Assembly: GCA_016802295.1 (NCBI GenBank)
Contig: JAESIW010000138.1
Span: 2,394,897 to 2,458,896, forward strand
Length of the DNA stretch: 64,000 nucleotides
Direction: 5' to 3'
From: Brachionus rotundiformis
Lineage: Eukaryota; Rotifera; Eurotatoria; Ploima; Brachionidae
Both the position numbers and the translations under genes were made by a program. This document shows, one piece after another, positions 24,960 through 36,708 of this stretch. A model generated the notes under the pieces. That model had not been told where the DNA came from and made no database searches. It was given only the letters and a program-made list of their open reading frames with translations. The stretch's first letter is position 1. Each line of letters starts with the position of its first letter.

Positions 24960-25844
24960 TCTTTTATTTCATTAAACAATTAAATAGCAAAGACTGTGAA
25001 GAATATGCAAAGAATTGGAAAATCGAATTTAATGCCTCCAAATCGGCACCAATAATATTTGAAAAAAAAGTACAGGTTTTCAAACTGATTTTAAATTAAA
25101 TGGTTCTACAATTCCAAAAGTACAAAGTTTGATTTATCTAGGCCTACCAATTGGAAATCAAAATTCAATAAATGACTTCGTTGAAAATAAGATGAAAAAA
25201 GTTGAAAAGAGTTTTTACTCTCTAAATAGTTTTGGATGCAAACCAAAGCTAATAAATCCAGAAACTATAGCTTCAGTTCTCTCAACAATCTTTAGATATC
25301 ATTTAGATAATATCTTTATTAATGAAAAGAGTTTAAAGGAATTTGATATACGGCAAAATATTTTAATAAAACGATTTATTGGACTCAGTAAATTTACAAA
25401 AACAAAACCTTTAAACAAAGCACTAAAATTGGAGTCAATCAGACAAATTTATTATAAGCATAAAATATTCTTTGTAAAACAAATTTTCAATAACCAATTA
25501 TGTAAAAATGTATTTGAATTCTTAAGGAAAGATTTCAAGATATTTGATTGAGAAAATACTTCTTTTATTAAACAGTTATCAAAAGTAGAAGAGCTGACTC
25601 ATATAAATTGCACCGAATATGAATTAGATCTCAGTGTTATTTTGGTTGAATGGTGCCTTGAATGTAATAACTATGGACTAACCGACTCGATAAAATACTA
25701 CTTTTATTTAATAGAATATTGTATGTTGAATAATCTTAATCATTTTTTTTATATAAAAAACTGAATTTTTTACTTAATTGTAATATGGATATTTAATTTT
25801 CTATTAATTTTTACTTCAATTTGTCCATGGGACTTAAACTTTAA

Positions 25845-25875
<31 letters not shown>

Positions 25876-25876
25876 G
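24960..25876 (+). mobile_element. 5'-truncated non-LTR retrotransposon remnant with (AAAT)n tail
   Basis: On the plus strand a second reverse-transcriptase C-terminus is visible. Near 24985 is CEEYAKNWKIEFNASKSAPIIF. After a short disruption, 25090-25551 encodes FKLNGSTIPKVQSLIYLGLPIG, a region with long Lys/Ile-rich helices, and IRQIYYKHKIFFVKQIFNN. An in-frame stop at about 25551 is followed by further similar frame to about 25764. The YLG[LV].I motif after the palm is common to many LINE clades, so the clade is left open. The copy ends in (AAAT)n at about 25845-25876, typical of LINE 3' ends. It is of a different family from its neighbour and points the opposite way. Stops and missing domains show it is a pseudogene. 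Confidence 0.7.
25845..25876. repeat. (AAAT)n microsatellite
   Basis: About eight AAAT units, forming the 3' tail of the upstream LINE fragment. Confidence 0.9.
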
Positions 25877-26629
25877 CACAATTAATAATACAAATTAAGG
25901 ACTGAGTTGTTGTTTTTGATTTTCATATCACAACCTAGAGTTTACAGTCTTTACATTGGTATCTGTTACATTTATTTCTAAGCAAATTATGGTCTTGCCA
26001 ATACAATTAAAGGTTATTAATTTATAAAAAAAAATAAAAAAACCGTCTGATTTTAATTTAATATAAAATTTCACACTAAAATTATCATATGATATTTGAT
26101 CAATTGCTTATTGATATCACTTAAGTGAAGCGTTCTTTTAAAATTGTAATTTTAATTCTATTTTTTTCTAGATTGATTCTTAATTAGATTCAAAAAAAGA
26201 TTAAAAAATTCATATAGACTAGATTAATATCATGATTTAGATTTTTTACGTAGATATAAATGTATATGTGAATACTCGATTTTATACAGTCATAAATACT
26301 TCTAAAATCTAGAACTTAAATTTAAAAGTGAGATAAAATTTTGAGATAAAAAATTACTAGCTAAATTATTTTATCTATAAAATTGAGAGAACAAAAAAAT
26401 TAAATTATCAAAAAATATTTTGATCACCTTAGCATTGTTCCCAACCCAATTTTTAATAATAATTATATTTTTGCATGAGAAAGCTAAAATACCAGCAATA
26501 ATATACCAAGTTGGTTAGTTTATTTAATTGTATATAGCAATTTAGACAAATTTACATAACATTCTAAGGGCTTAAATTGGATAGTCTAAGCAGATGATTT
26601 TAACTAGAGAAAATTTTTAATTTTTAATT
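25877..26629. other. Intergenic, AT-rich, upstream of MTF-1
   Basis: No gene or repeat recognised. If this is a true MTF-1 orthologue, metal-response elements (TGCRCNC) might be expected near its targets. I saw no clear copy in this stretch. Confidence 0.45.
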
Positions 26630-28011
26630 ATGGATGATGAAAAAAAGTTCAAATGTAACTTTGATGGCTGTTCCCGCAGCTACACCACTGCCGGAAATCT
26701 AAGAACCCACTTAAAATCTCATCGTGGTATTACCAAATCAGACTTTCACATTTTTTGGTCTAAATTTTGTCTAAAAAAGGTGAATATGCATTTTATTGCG
26801 ACGAAAATAGTTGCCGCAAAGGCTTCCTATCTTCATACGCACTTAAGGTACACCGTCGCGTCCATACCAAAGAAAAACCATACGAATGTAGAAAAAGTAA
26901 CTGCACAAAAAAGTTTAATACCTTGTTCAGACTGAAGGCTCACTTAAGAATACACGATGGCAACACGTTCAAATGTGAAGCATGCTCAAAAGACTTCACA
27001 ACCCAAAGTGATCTACGCAAGCACTACCGGATTCACTCAGGCGAGAAACCATTCAAGTAATGGTAAAAATTGTCTTTACTTTCATTAAATTATCCATTCA
27101 AGATGCTCGTTTACCAATTGCAACAAGGCATTTTCGGTCAGTCATCACCTAAAAAGTCACATGACCACTCATAATGGTATTTATTAACCATTTATGCAAT
27201 TAATTAATTAACTCTTTAATTATTAGATATAAAACCGTTCAGGTGTTCAGAAAAGACCTGTGATAAAAAATTTAAGTCCAATTCGAGTCTAAATAACCAT
27301 CTCAGAACTAGACATAATTTTAATATACTTAAAAAAAAAGTATCTATTTTTTTCAGTATTAATAAATATTTTAAACAATTTTTTCATAATAATTTATTAA
27401 TTAATTTATGTAAAAATAAAAAAAAGAAAAATTCAAATGACGAAAACGAGGTGATTTACATTCAAGCAAGTTATGAGTCCAATTCTGACATTGCGAACAC
27501 TACGCCGGACCTAAACTTGACTGAGATAAACTTGGACAATCTGGAACTTGACTTATTACCGCCAGAAAATCAGAATCAACCGGACAATTTGGTCACATTT
27601 GATTCTTCCAAAGGAATAATTACAATCAACAGCGATTGTCCACTCTCGACACAAAATTTAAATCAAGAAAACTTTTACAATCTTTTGGTCAAACTTCAAC
27701 AAAATAATCAGCTAGTGCTGGACAACCAATCGTTGACTAGTCAATTTTATTTGAGCCAAGAGGAGTTGACCAAACTTATTGAGGTTCCTAGCAAGCCCAA
27801 TATTCCACCGGTGCCAAACAGTTTCCAACAGTTTGATCAAGTTTATCCAACTTCGGCACAAATCATTCCAACTTATACAATAAACCAACTTGGTCAAGAA
27901 TCGACATTTCAAATTAGCGATTTTCAGCCCAAAATTGACCCTCCAAAATGTCAAGAACTTTGCTGTTTGCTTAAATTCAATGCACCGGATGATTTAAATT
28001 GTCTAATTTAG
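26630..28011 (+). CDS. MTF1: Metal-responsive transcription factor 1 homologue, six zinc fingers
   Basis: Zinc-sensing transcription factor that activates metallothionein and transporter genes in other animals. Exons: 26630-26726, 26780-27056, 27103-27176, about 27229-27328 and about 27429-28011. Introns fall inside the finger array. The six C2H2 fingers begin CNFDGCSRSYTTAGNLRTH, CDENSCRKGFLSSYALKVH, CRKSNCTKKFNTLFRLKAH, CEACSKDFTTQSDLRKH, CSFTNCNKAFSVSHHLKSH and CSEKTCDKKFKSNSSLNNH. The order and the residues TAGNLRTH, TKEKP.EC, FNTL.RLKAH, FTT.SDLRKH and SHHLK.H match MTF-1 finger by finger. The C-terminal half is acidic then Gln/Pro-rich, as in activation domains. It ends with a small Cys group (KCQELCC...C), possibly a reduced version of the MTF-1 metal-sensing Cys cluster. 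Its stop is 165 bp from the convergent SLC3A2 stop. Confidence 0.9.
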
Positions 28012-28175
28012 ATTTTTTTGTTATTGTTTTTTTTTCTAATAATTATTAAAAATTAAAAAAATTCATTTTATATATGCTATTCTTTTTATTAAAACTAAAA
28101 ATTAAATTCTATAATGTTAGAAGGTTTAGTTAGCCCAATAAATTGGCATGAGCTGTCCACAACAATTATTACAAA

Positions 28176-29677
28176 TTAAATTTGTAATACCAATAATTGG
28201 TATGGACTGATCATAATTTGAGCTGCACTAATGGTATTGTTAATCTTAAAGTCATCATGTTCAATTGGCTCAACCGAGTAGAAATAGACAACTTTGGCTG
28301 ACTGGGATGCAAGCTGATGTCGTTCGACTAAATTGACAAACTCAGATTCTTTGTTTGCCACATTTGCGATCACCAAGTAGCCAGCAAACCCATCCGCTTG
28401 TCTTAGATACGATATAACATTACTTTTGCCAATATTTGTGTTCACATGCACCTTTCCCCAATTCAAAGAGGGCTCTTTTCTTAGTTGGATTAATTCCTGG
28501 TATATTTTGAGCAAGGTCTGACCAGAGCCATGAGCTGAAGCAGATTGCACATTTTTTTGGCAGTCTTCAACCAGCACAGATTTATTTCGGCTAAAGCCGC
28601 AATTTTCACTAGACTCCCACTTCATTCTAAGGTTATCTTTGGTCAAGGCTATTTCGTCTCCATACAAAACCACTGGTGAACCTCTCAACAACAAAACTAA
28701 TGAATGATAAATTTCCAGCAGATTTGGCTCATTTGGATTAAACAAATCAGCAATGCGTTTTGAATTGTAAGAGTTTATTGTGTAAGCATTTGATTTGGCT
28801 GAATTTTTTACTTTGGTCAAAAACTTTTCCACATTTTTAAATTCAGAGACAAGTGTATTGCCGAAGTTTTGGCCCAAATTCAAATATGTTTCCTCATTTT
28901 CTGGTTCAGTTTTGTTGGAACGAGTGGCTATTAGTTTGTACTTGAATGTTTCTGAATGAATTTGGTCAGCCAATTTGATCCACTCTTCCAATTTATTTAC
29001 CTTTAGGAAATTTTAACAATTAATTCAAGAATTGTACCAGTTTAAATTTAACTTACTGGCACTTCAGAGTCAATTCGAACTCCATCGACATGGCTTCTCA
29101 GCCAAAAACTCAAAATGTCTGTATCGTTTACTTTCAATTGTTCAATTGGTAAGTCCATTACCAAATACATTTCTCGTTTTTCCAGTTCTCTTTTAAGCTT
29201 GGCCAATATTTCCAAAGAGCCATAGTTTTCTTTCACGCCTCGCATATCCTGTCGTAAAATATTGTCTCTTAGAGCTATTGATCTAACTCCCAATTTTTCA
29301 ACATAGTCAATTCTGTCAATTAGGCCACTTAGATCGCCGGACAAGTTCATGTCTGAGTCAGAGAAATTTTCTACATCTACTTGGTAAATTACTTCATTCT
29401 GCCACCATTTTAGTTTGGGGCGGTATGGGCATTTGGGACTGTAGACCACAATTAGAATGGCAAATGTGAGCATTCCGATCCATATAGCCCAGAATATAAT
29501 GAACAACATCCATCTGATCTTGACCCAAAATGGATCGTTGCCATAGCGCATTATCTCATCTTTGGAAAGTCCATTGAAAGTAACTTTGTGGTCATTGGAA
29601 ACTATCTTAGTCAAAGTTGGATCAGTTGAGTCCAAAAACTTTTCCGTATCTTCCAAATCGAACGCTTCTTTGGTCAT
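28176..29677 (-). CDS. SLC3A2: Heavy subunit of heteromeric amino-acid transporter (CD98hc/4F2hc type)
   Basis: Type II membrane glycoprotein that escorts LAT-type light chains to the plasma membrane. Two exons, 29677-29057 and 29000-28176, join in frame (481 aa). The cytoplasmic N-terminus carries the conserved FNGLSKDEIMRYGNDPFWVKIRW. A transmembrane helix (about residues 58-80) follows, then YSPKC, whose Cys is at the position of the interchain disulfide with the light chain. The lumenal part is an alpha-amylase-like barrel: KWWQNEVIYQVD, a truncated domain with DGVRIDSEVP, and later PVVLYGDEIAL. The catalytic acid residues and domain B of true amylases are not evident, as is normal for SLC3A2. 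It fits SLC3A2 better than SLC3A1 because of the short insert and the FxGLSKxE motif. Confidence 0.9.
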
Positions 29678-31859
29678 TTTATCTAAAATTAATTTTCAAA
29701 AAAATTATTTTAAAAGCACGCTGAATAGTTTTTATTTTTACAAAAATTATGTTCTCCTTTTTTTTATAAATATATGTAAACAAAAGAAAATTCTAAAATA
29801 TATAATTAATATATATCAAATCTTAAATGAGCTCAATCAAATATTAAATTAAAATTGAAACCAAAACTTTTTGTAGCCTGATTGTATCTTGTCTGAATGG
29901 CTACATGTAAGGGGTTTAAATGAATTAAATGAGAAATAAGGACCATTTTTTGTTTGTCCAATTACCATGCTAAATGTATTATCGGATAGTAAAATTCCAA
30001 AGCCAAATTTTCCAACTGTTCTTGTCGAAATAATTGAGTAGAATTGGACAGCAAGAATGTCAAGACACTAGGCAAAAAGCAGCTGTACAAACCCTGTCTG
30101 TAATAGATAGTTAAAAACTTGGCCATGTTAAAGCAAATTGCAAATTTGATCCATTTCTATCTAGCCTACTTAGAGCCTTAAAAACTTAGACTAGATTGGC
30201 ACCCAATTTGACCTATTCCCTCATTTTTCCTTGGTACTTTTTTGCAAAACTCATTCAACACAGAGAGATAATGTTTTTTTTAAAATTTATTATTAAGATT
30301 GATAATGATTAACTGATGGTGAGATCCTACTTGGCAGAAAAACAATGGTGATAGTGAATACGTTTCCAATTGCACTACTGAGAACTTATTAAAATCTCCA
30401 GACCAACTCGAATTAACCAATTTTCTAGTTTTCTGTGAATGCTTTTCCTCTTAATGTTCTTTGAGCCTCATTTGGCTTTAAGATTGATTTTAAAATTCTA
30501 TCAGAATATTTGGTTCTATTACTGGTTGTTGAGTGCCAAGCAGATTCTCTCTCATGGTTGCTGAACTTGTGGTGCCACTCAGACAGCTTTTTCTTTATTG
30601 TGAGGCCTTTAAAACGTGCTTGGATACCTGTTATCAGATCTTAGATCTCTTGAAGCATGCTGAATATTCGCTTATACAAAAATTATGTGCTTGTGTGGTT
30701 TGGCTCTATTGCTTCAATTAAAACCTAATTTTATGTTATAAACAAATGCAAATTTTTTTATAAATATATATTTTATGTTTATGGCTAAAAGACTGACTTA
30801 TAAGAGCCTTTATCTTTTATGAGCTCAATGAACCATCAATTTTGCCAAATAATTAAATATCTAATTATCAAATTAATAAAATAAAACCAAATCTTTTTGA
30901 ACCTTGTTGGTGGCTTGTCGGAACGCTCATATTTGCCAGATCCTTTTCTTCTCATCAAAAAATCTTATCAAACCAGTTGTTGAGTTGTAATGTAAAGTTA
31001 TACGAAATTTTATTTATTAAGCTTTGATTAAAAATATTTTTTGAATTATTAAAATTTTGATTTCATAAATGCTTAATTTAATAAATTATTTCCAAGTCTG
31101 ATCTTGTTTACTTAATTGTAGCCAGTTCTAAATTCATGACTTAAATTTAACTAAAAATAAAAACAAATTGTTCAATTTTACTTAAATGACAAAAATTATC
31201 TCTTCTTGATAAAATTGACAAGACAATTTTATCACTCGTTTAGGAGCCTTAATTTTGAAAAAAAATAATAAAATGTCAATAATTTAAAGCTTAAAAATTC
31301 AACACAAAGAATAAAAAAATAATTTACAAATTTTTTATTTTAATTTTTTTGTTGTTATAATAAAATACTGAAATTTAATAGTTAAAAAATGAGAGTAGAA
31401 AAAAAATTATTAAAAAATAAATTAGAATAAAAAATTTCTGGCATAAATATTCAACAATTCGATTCATTTTCAGATTATTCTTTTTTTTCACTTGGTTCAC
31501 TTTCTCTCATTTATAAAATACCAATTAGGAAAATATGCTACCTCAAGTTGGTTCAGCCAAATCGGCATTGTACTAATCTCTTGGTTTTAACCATCTAAAA
31601 ATATTTCTTTTCTAATAAGATATTTACATTTAAAGCCAAATAATCCTAAACCAGTTTGCTTTTTAATTGTTTTTTTTGAGGGATATGGTTGTTTTATATC
31701 AATATTTTCCAAATGCTAATCTCAATTTAACAATAACTAAACAAAAATCTTATAAATAAAAACTAAGGCTAACTTGATAAATAGTATCTTGATTTATTTA
31801 GTTCGTCATCCAGTTCGGGTCTAACTAGAAATTACAGTTTAGCTTAAACTTTGGTAGAC
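29678..31859. other. 2.2-kb divergent intergenic region with a duplicated motif
   Basis: This lies between the start codons of SLC3A2 (-) and MORN4 (+). The part 29870-30740 is less AT-rich than other gaps. Two similar stretches (about 29825-29912 and 30810-30955, same orientation) are described as a finding. No convincing protein-coding gene was found. A 62-codon plus-strand frame at 30533 shows no family pattern. Confidence 0.5.
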
Positions 31860-32505
31860 ATGAATAACAATCATCAAAAAAGTAAGCCTTATTATTTTCC
31901 TAATACCCCCATTGAGTTTAATTGAAAAAAATTTTGACAACCAAATCCCATTGATTGATTGATATTTACATTTTTGCTTTAAATTAGAGACAAAAAGTAG
32001 CCCAGTATTGATTAATAGTAATTTGTCAAACGATAGTTGCCAGAGTCACAAAATGATACAGGCTTCATACAAGTATCCGGATGGCTCGGAATACAAGGGC
32101 GAATGGAACAGCGAAGGTCAAAGACACGGCTTTGGAATTTTGTTGCTTAATGATGGAACAAAGTATATGGGAGAATTTGAGAATGGCCTGTGTCACGGTC
32201 TTGGGGTGATGATATTTCCGGATGGTTCGAAGTATGAGGGCGAGTTTTACCACGGCAAATACAACAATCTGGGGGTGTTCACCAGATGTGACCGAATGAA
32301 GTATGAGGGCGAGTTCAAGGATGGCAAAGTGGTCGGACGTGGTCTACTTACATTCACCGATGGCACTCATGGACTGCCCAGAAACGAGGGCTTTTTCGAG
32401 GGCAATAAGCTTATTCATCGGGAAAAGTGCTCGGACATCATTAGCCGAGCTGCTCAGATGGCAAAAAATGCCAACAAATTAATCAACAGCAAATTGATGA
32501 ATTAG
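31860..32505 (+). CDS. MORN4: MORN repeat-containing protein 4 (retinophilin)
   Basis: Small membrane-associated MORN protein; in Drosophila retinophilin it binds the class III myosin NINAC. A 22-nt first exon (31860-31881) joins 31988-32505, giving 179 aa. Four MORN-type repeats follow in order: YPDGSEYKGEWNSEGQRHGFG, LNDGTKYMGEFENGLCHGLG, FPDGSKYEGEFYHGKYNNLG and CDRMKYEGEFKDGKVVGRG. The C-terminal part TFTDGTHGLPRNEGFFEGNK...REKCSDIISRA matches the MORN4-specific end (GSHGIPRNEGLFENNKL..REKC). The first exon and about 25 further residues extend the N-terminus relative to the vertebrate protein. Confidence 0.93.
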
Positions 32506-33205
32506 ACTTTATCATTCCTTATCAATCATTTTTGGATCTCGAGCTTATGTACTTCTAATCAAATCGGGAATTTTATATATCTTTATTTTTATTGTAATTA
32601 TATTTTAGCTTTTTTAATAAAATATTTTTTCAATTTTTTTATCTATTGTCAAAAAATATTATAAATTTCTTAAATGTGGATAAAAGTTTTTATACAAATA
32701 ATTTTTGAATAAAAAATTTTAATCAAATTTGTTAATTTTGGAACATTTTTGCCACTATTTGGCAAAGGAAACTTTTTCTATAAAAATATTGATTATCATT
32801 GACTAAAGAGGAAATAATTGATAGTAAAGAAAATATTTGATTATTGATTTGTATTTGACAACAAGCTAATTAGTAAATATAAAATTAAATTTATCAAAAA
32901 AAAAAAAAATAATAATAATAATTCAAGAGTTTATTAAATTGAATTATTTGCCCGAAAATTTGACTTAATAGTTTAGAAACATGGTGACGTTTTATTTGAT
33001 TACCATCTTCTATTGCAAAATGATAATGCATTAAGAAAAGACAATAAATAATTTTATGTATAAAAATAAATTTTATATTGCAATTTGGAATAGAAATAAA
33101 GCCCATAATTTAAATTTAAAAAAACGACATATCACCATTTATTAAAGTTAAATTTGAATAAAATTCATTTAGACAATTTACTTCCATTTGAGCATACATT
33201 CAAAA
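32506..33205. other. Intergenic, AT-rich, between MORN4 and SRP9
   Basis: Low-complexity A/T, including an A-run followed by (AAT)n at about 32897-32922. No gene seen. Confidence 0.55.
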
Positions 33206-33498
33206 ATGGTTTACGTCAATTCTTGGGACGAATTTTCCAAATCTGTAGAAAGCCTTTATTTTTCTGATCCGATGAAAGTAAGACAAACCAATACCATAAT
33301 TACCAAAGTGCACATTTTTACTCTACTTTTTAAAAGTTCAGATTCATAACCAAATTTCGTGCGAATAATGGACTAATGATCAAAGTTTCCAATGACCAAT
33401 TGTGCTACCAATACAAGACAGAGTATGCCCAGGACGTAAAAAAAGCCGAAAAACTTATCAGTCAGCTTATGCGCCACATGGCATCCAAAGAAGCCTAA
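33206..33498 (+). CDS. SRP9: Signal recognition particle 9 kDa protein
   Basis: Forms the SRP9/SRP14 heterodimer on the Alu domain of SRP RNA, needed for elongation arrest. Exons 33206-33277 and 33337-33498 join in frame to 77 aa, slightly shorter than the 86-aa vertebrate protein. The N-terminus WDEFSKSVESLYFSDPMK matches WEEFSRAAEKLYLADPMK. The central strand region is KVSNDQLCYQYKTEYAQDVKKAEKLI, and the ending is SQLMRHMASKEA. The last 10 or so residues of the vertebrate tail are absent. ELAC2 starts 177 bp downstream on the same strand. Confidence 0.93.
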
Positions 33499-33675
33499 TA
33501 GTTTTTATTTATCCAAGCCGTATGTCTTTTTTTGTTAAATTTGTATTAAAATTTAATAAAATTTCTTTACTCTTTACCTTTAGAATTTAATTCCTAGTCC
33601 CTCTAATAATAAAAAAAGCTACTAAACTAGCTTATCTTGACTGCTATTAATACACCTTTAAATATAATTGTCAGC

Positions 33676-35866
33676 CATGATCAAATTTTACCAGATATTT
33701 GCCAAACAATCAAATGTATTGAATGCAAAAAAATTTTATTTCAGTGGTAAAAGATTTTTTTACAAAATGGCCAAAAAATCGGACTCACTGAGCCGATTAG
33801 TGGTACTTTCGAACGGCTTTGGCAATTCGCCCAAGTCTTGCATGCTCATTTTCGACTCAAACAGATACCTGATCAACAGTGGAGAGGGCATTCTCCGCTT
33901 GATACTTTCAAACAATCTTCGTCCATCTAAAATAAGCAATATTCTGCTCACTCGCTTTGACTGGAGCTGCACTGGCGGTCTGAATGGCCTCAGCAAAGAA
34001 CTCGAAGATCACAAACACCAAGTTATCCTTCATTCCAACAAAAACTTTGACCTAAACACCAAAAATTCACTTAAAAGATTTTTTTTTGAGAAAAAATTCC
34101 AAATTAAACAACACAACTACTCTAAAATGGACTATTCGGATGCAAATGTTACCATAAAAAAGATAGATGTCATGCAATCAGCTTGTTCATACTTGGTGAC
34201 TGTTAAAAAATCAGAGCCAACATTGATGATTGACAAATTGGCAAAATATGGAGTGAAAAGCGGGCCTTGGATACGCGATCTCAAGAATGGCATTGAGTAC
34301 AATAAAGATGGAATTGTCATAAAGCCAGACGATGTATTGGACTATAGTCTGTCAGTAGAAAAAAAAATTATGTTTGTTGATTGTGTAGATAAGGAAGCAT
34401 TTGACTTGGTACGCCATTCGAGTGAATTCAACCGGCAAGATTTGCTCATGATGGTTCACTTGGGCAGCTCGGACATCCTCAATTCAGAAGCCTATATCCA
34501 ATGGATCAAGAATTATCCCAGCAAAGAGTGTATACACTTGTTTTTGGACGAAAAATATCCAAATATAGACTTGGTAAAAATTTATGAAACTCAAGCTCAA
34601 CTGAACTTAATTGACTCGACAATTTTTGACTATTTGCCAGCTCAATTGGAGCCATTTAAAAATTGGCAAACAGAATGCTCAACAAAAATGCAGCAAATTC
34701 AAAAAGAGGCCAAAATTGTCCAAGCTCTATCCAACATGATGTTCACCATCAAACCTCAATTTCATCTCGATCTTAACTCAGTCAATGCCATTGATAACAA
34801 AGCAGCCAGAGAGAAAATTTTGAGCTTTTATGAAAATGATCTTAGGTGCCAAATAGACGGAATTGGTGACCAGGAAGAAAAAATATTGGAAAAATTTAAA
34901 CTTAAGATATCAAATGAAGATAAATATGAAAGAGAAAATATAGAATTAAATTATCCCAGTGTTTTATTCTTGGGCACTGCCAGCGCATTGCCTGCCACCA
35001 CCAGGAATTTGTCCGCCATCCTAGTCCAAATAAGTCCCTGTGTTAACATTCTCTTAGACTGTGGCGAGGCAACCACTGCTCAAATAAATAAAAAATTTTT
35101 AGATGAGGAACAATTTTTAAATGAATTAACAAAGATAAAATTAATTTTTATATCTCATTATCATTTGGATCATTTTAATGGACTTTACGGTCTCATTGTC
35201 AATCGAATTAAAGCATTCAGAGCTCTTGGTAGACCCTACGAAAAGCTAAATGTCTTGTACCCCAGGCCTTTGATGAACTTTTTGAGCGGAAGCTACCTAA
35301 TTTTGAAAGATTTTTTTACCTATGTCAATCTCATTCCAAATGACAAATTTTTGAACCAGTCGCATGCCGACTTTGGAAATTTGCACCTTAGATCTTTGGA
35401 GACTGTTTTGGTCAAGCATATACACCAATCGTATGCAATTAGTCTTAATATTGAGAGAAATGATCAATCAATATTTAAATTGGTCTATTCTGGCGATTGC
35501 CGACCGTCAGATGACTTGGTTAAGATTGGCAAAAATTGCCACTTACTGATCCATGAGTGCACTTTTGATGACGCTTTTAAGGATGAAGCATTGAAAAAAA
35601 TGCACTCAACTATCAGTGAATCGCTGGTCATTAGTGACAAAATGCAGGCCAAGTCGACTATTCTGACCCATTTCAGCCTAAGATATGGAAAGATAACTCA
35701 AATAGATGAGATTAAACGTGACAATGTGGGAATTGCTTTTGACTTTATGAGCGTCTCAGAAGATAAATTTAAAAATTTAAATGAAATTTTAAAAGAAGTT
35801 AAAGTTGTCTTCAAAGAACATGTTGATGAAATTGAAGTAAAACGAACCAAAAAATTAAAATTATAA
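33676..35866 (+). CDS. ELAC2: Zinc phosphodiesterase ELAC2 (long-form tRNase Z)
   Basis: Removes 3' trailers from nuclear and mitochondrial pre-tRNAs. Single exon, 729 aa from the first ATG; a TTG eight bases upstream is not used. The N-terminus (MIKFYQIFAKQSNV...KKFYFSGKRFFYKM) is basic and hydroxylated, suiting mitochondrial import, with an internal Met at about residue 31 for a nuclear form. The degenerate amino half ends near residue 410. The catalytic half has VLFLGTASALPATTRN (the PxKxRN-type loop) and the histidine motif SHYHLDH. It also has the motif IV-like YSGDCRPSDDL, LLIHECTFDDAF and THFSLRYGKI. All metal ligands expected for a beta-lactamase-fold RNase Z are present. Long introns are absent although neighbours are split. 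Confidence 0.93.
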
Positions 35867-36263
35867 AAAATAAAAAATTAAAAAATGAGAATTTTTTTTT
35901 AATTGTTGATATGAGTTTGAAGGGCTTTGTTTTGTATTGAATAGATAAATTAAAGTTGATATTTTAAATTAAAAAAAAAAAGATAATTTTCAGCTTCGTT
36001 CATCAATTTGATGAAACCTTTTATTAACAATTTTAAAAAACAAATTTAATTAGAACAAAATTGGTCATTTTTATGCTAAATTCGTAGCTTTATTTACACG
36101 AATACACAGCTCAGCATCAGATGGCCAAATTGCGAGCTATCCAATACCATTACATAGTGAACCAATTTTGCCAAATTAATTTGCTTCATAGTTGTTGCCA
36201 AAATGTCCTCAAATTGACTCGCTAGACTGTTTTTTTTATCTAGGACTGGAACGACTTGTTTAT

Positions 36264-36341
36264 CTAACCAGCTCTTTGCCTCATCCTCCTCCTCTTGCGT
36301 TTAAGTCTGCGCATACGCTTCTTTCGCCACTTGGCTCTCAT
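36264..36341 (-). CDS. RPL41: 60S ribosomal protein L41 (25 aa)
   Basis: The smallest ribosomal protein, a single basic helix bridging the subunits. The frame from ATG at 36341 to TAG at 36264 encodes 25 residues: MRAKWRKKRMRRLKRKRR, then RMRQRAG. It is nearly identical to the eukaryotic L41 consensus and differs only at the last residues (AG for SK). A TTTTAG acceptor sits three bases before the ATG. A donor-like CCC/GTAGAAAG lies near 36450 on this strand. So a 5'-UTR exon is likely, as in many ribosomal protein genes. It is too short for ordinary ORF cut-offs. Confidence 0.95.
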   Translation of the reverse strand: MRAKWRKKRMRRLKRKRRRMRQRAG

Positions 36342-36708
36342 TGTCTAAAACAAAAACTATTATTAACAAAAGATAGTCCAATAAAATGTATTTATAAAAC
36401 GATTAAGCAAATTTGCTTTTTTTGAAAAACTAAATTTTCTTTCTACGGGCCTTATGCATTTGATTGTTAGAAAAAAAATTTTAACCTCATTGCTGGTGGC
36501 TGCAGTTTAACCAAATTCATACGTATATTGGTACATGTATAAAAAATAAAATTTAAATTCAGTCTATAGCTTTTTTTATTCTATTTAAGTTAAATTTTAA
36601 TTTTAATTAAATCAGTCTTTGTTAGCTAGACTGATTTTTTTGTTAATTTAGAAACTATTTTTAAATAAAATAATAAAAGATAAAATAATTTTGTTCATTT
36701 TAATTTTA

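Noticed and set aside
30533..30721. 62-codon plus-strand frame
   Set aside because: No signal peptide, domain or splice context that stands up; composition alone is not enough.
36192..36425. 77-codon plus-strand frame
   Set aside because: Runs antisense across RPL41, which has a near-identical match to the L41 consensus.
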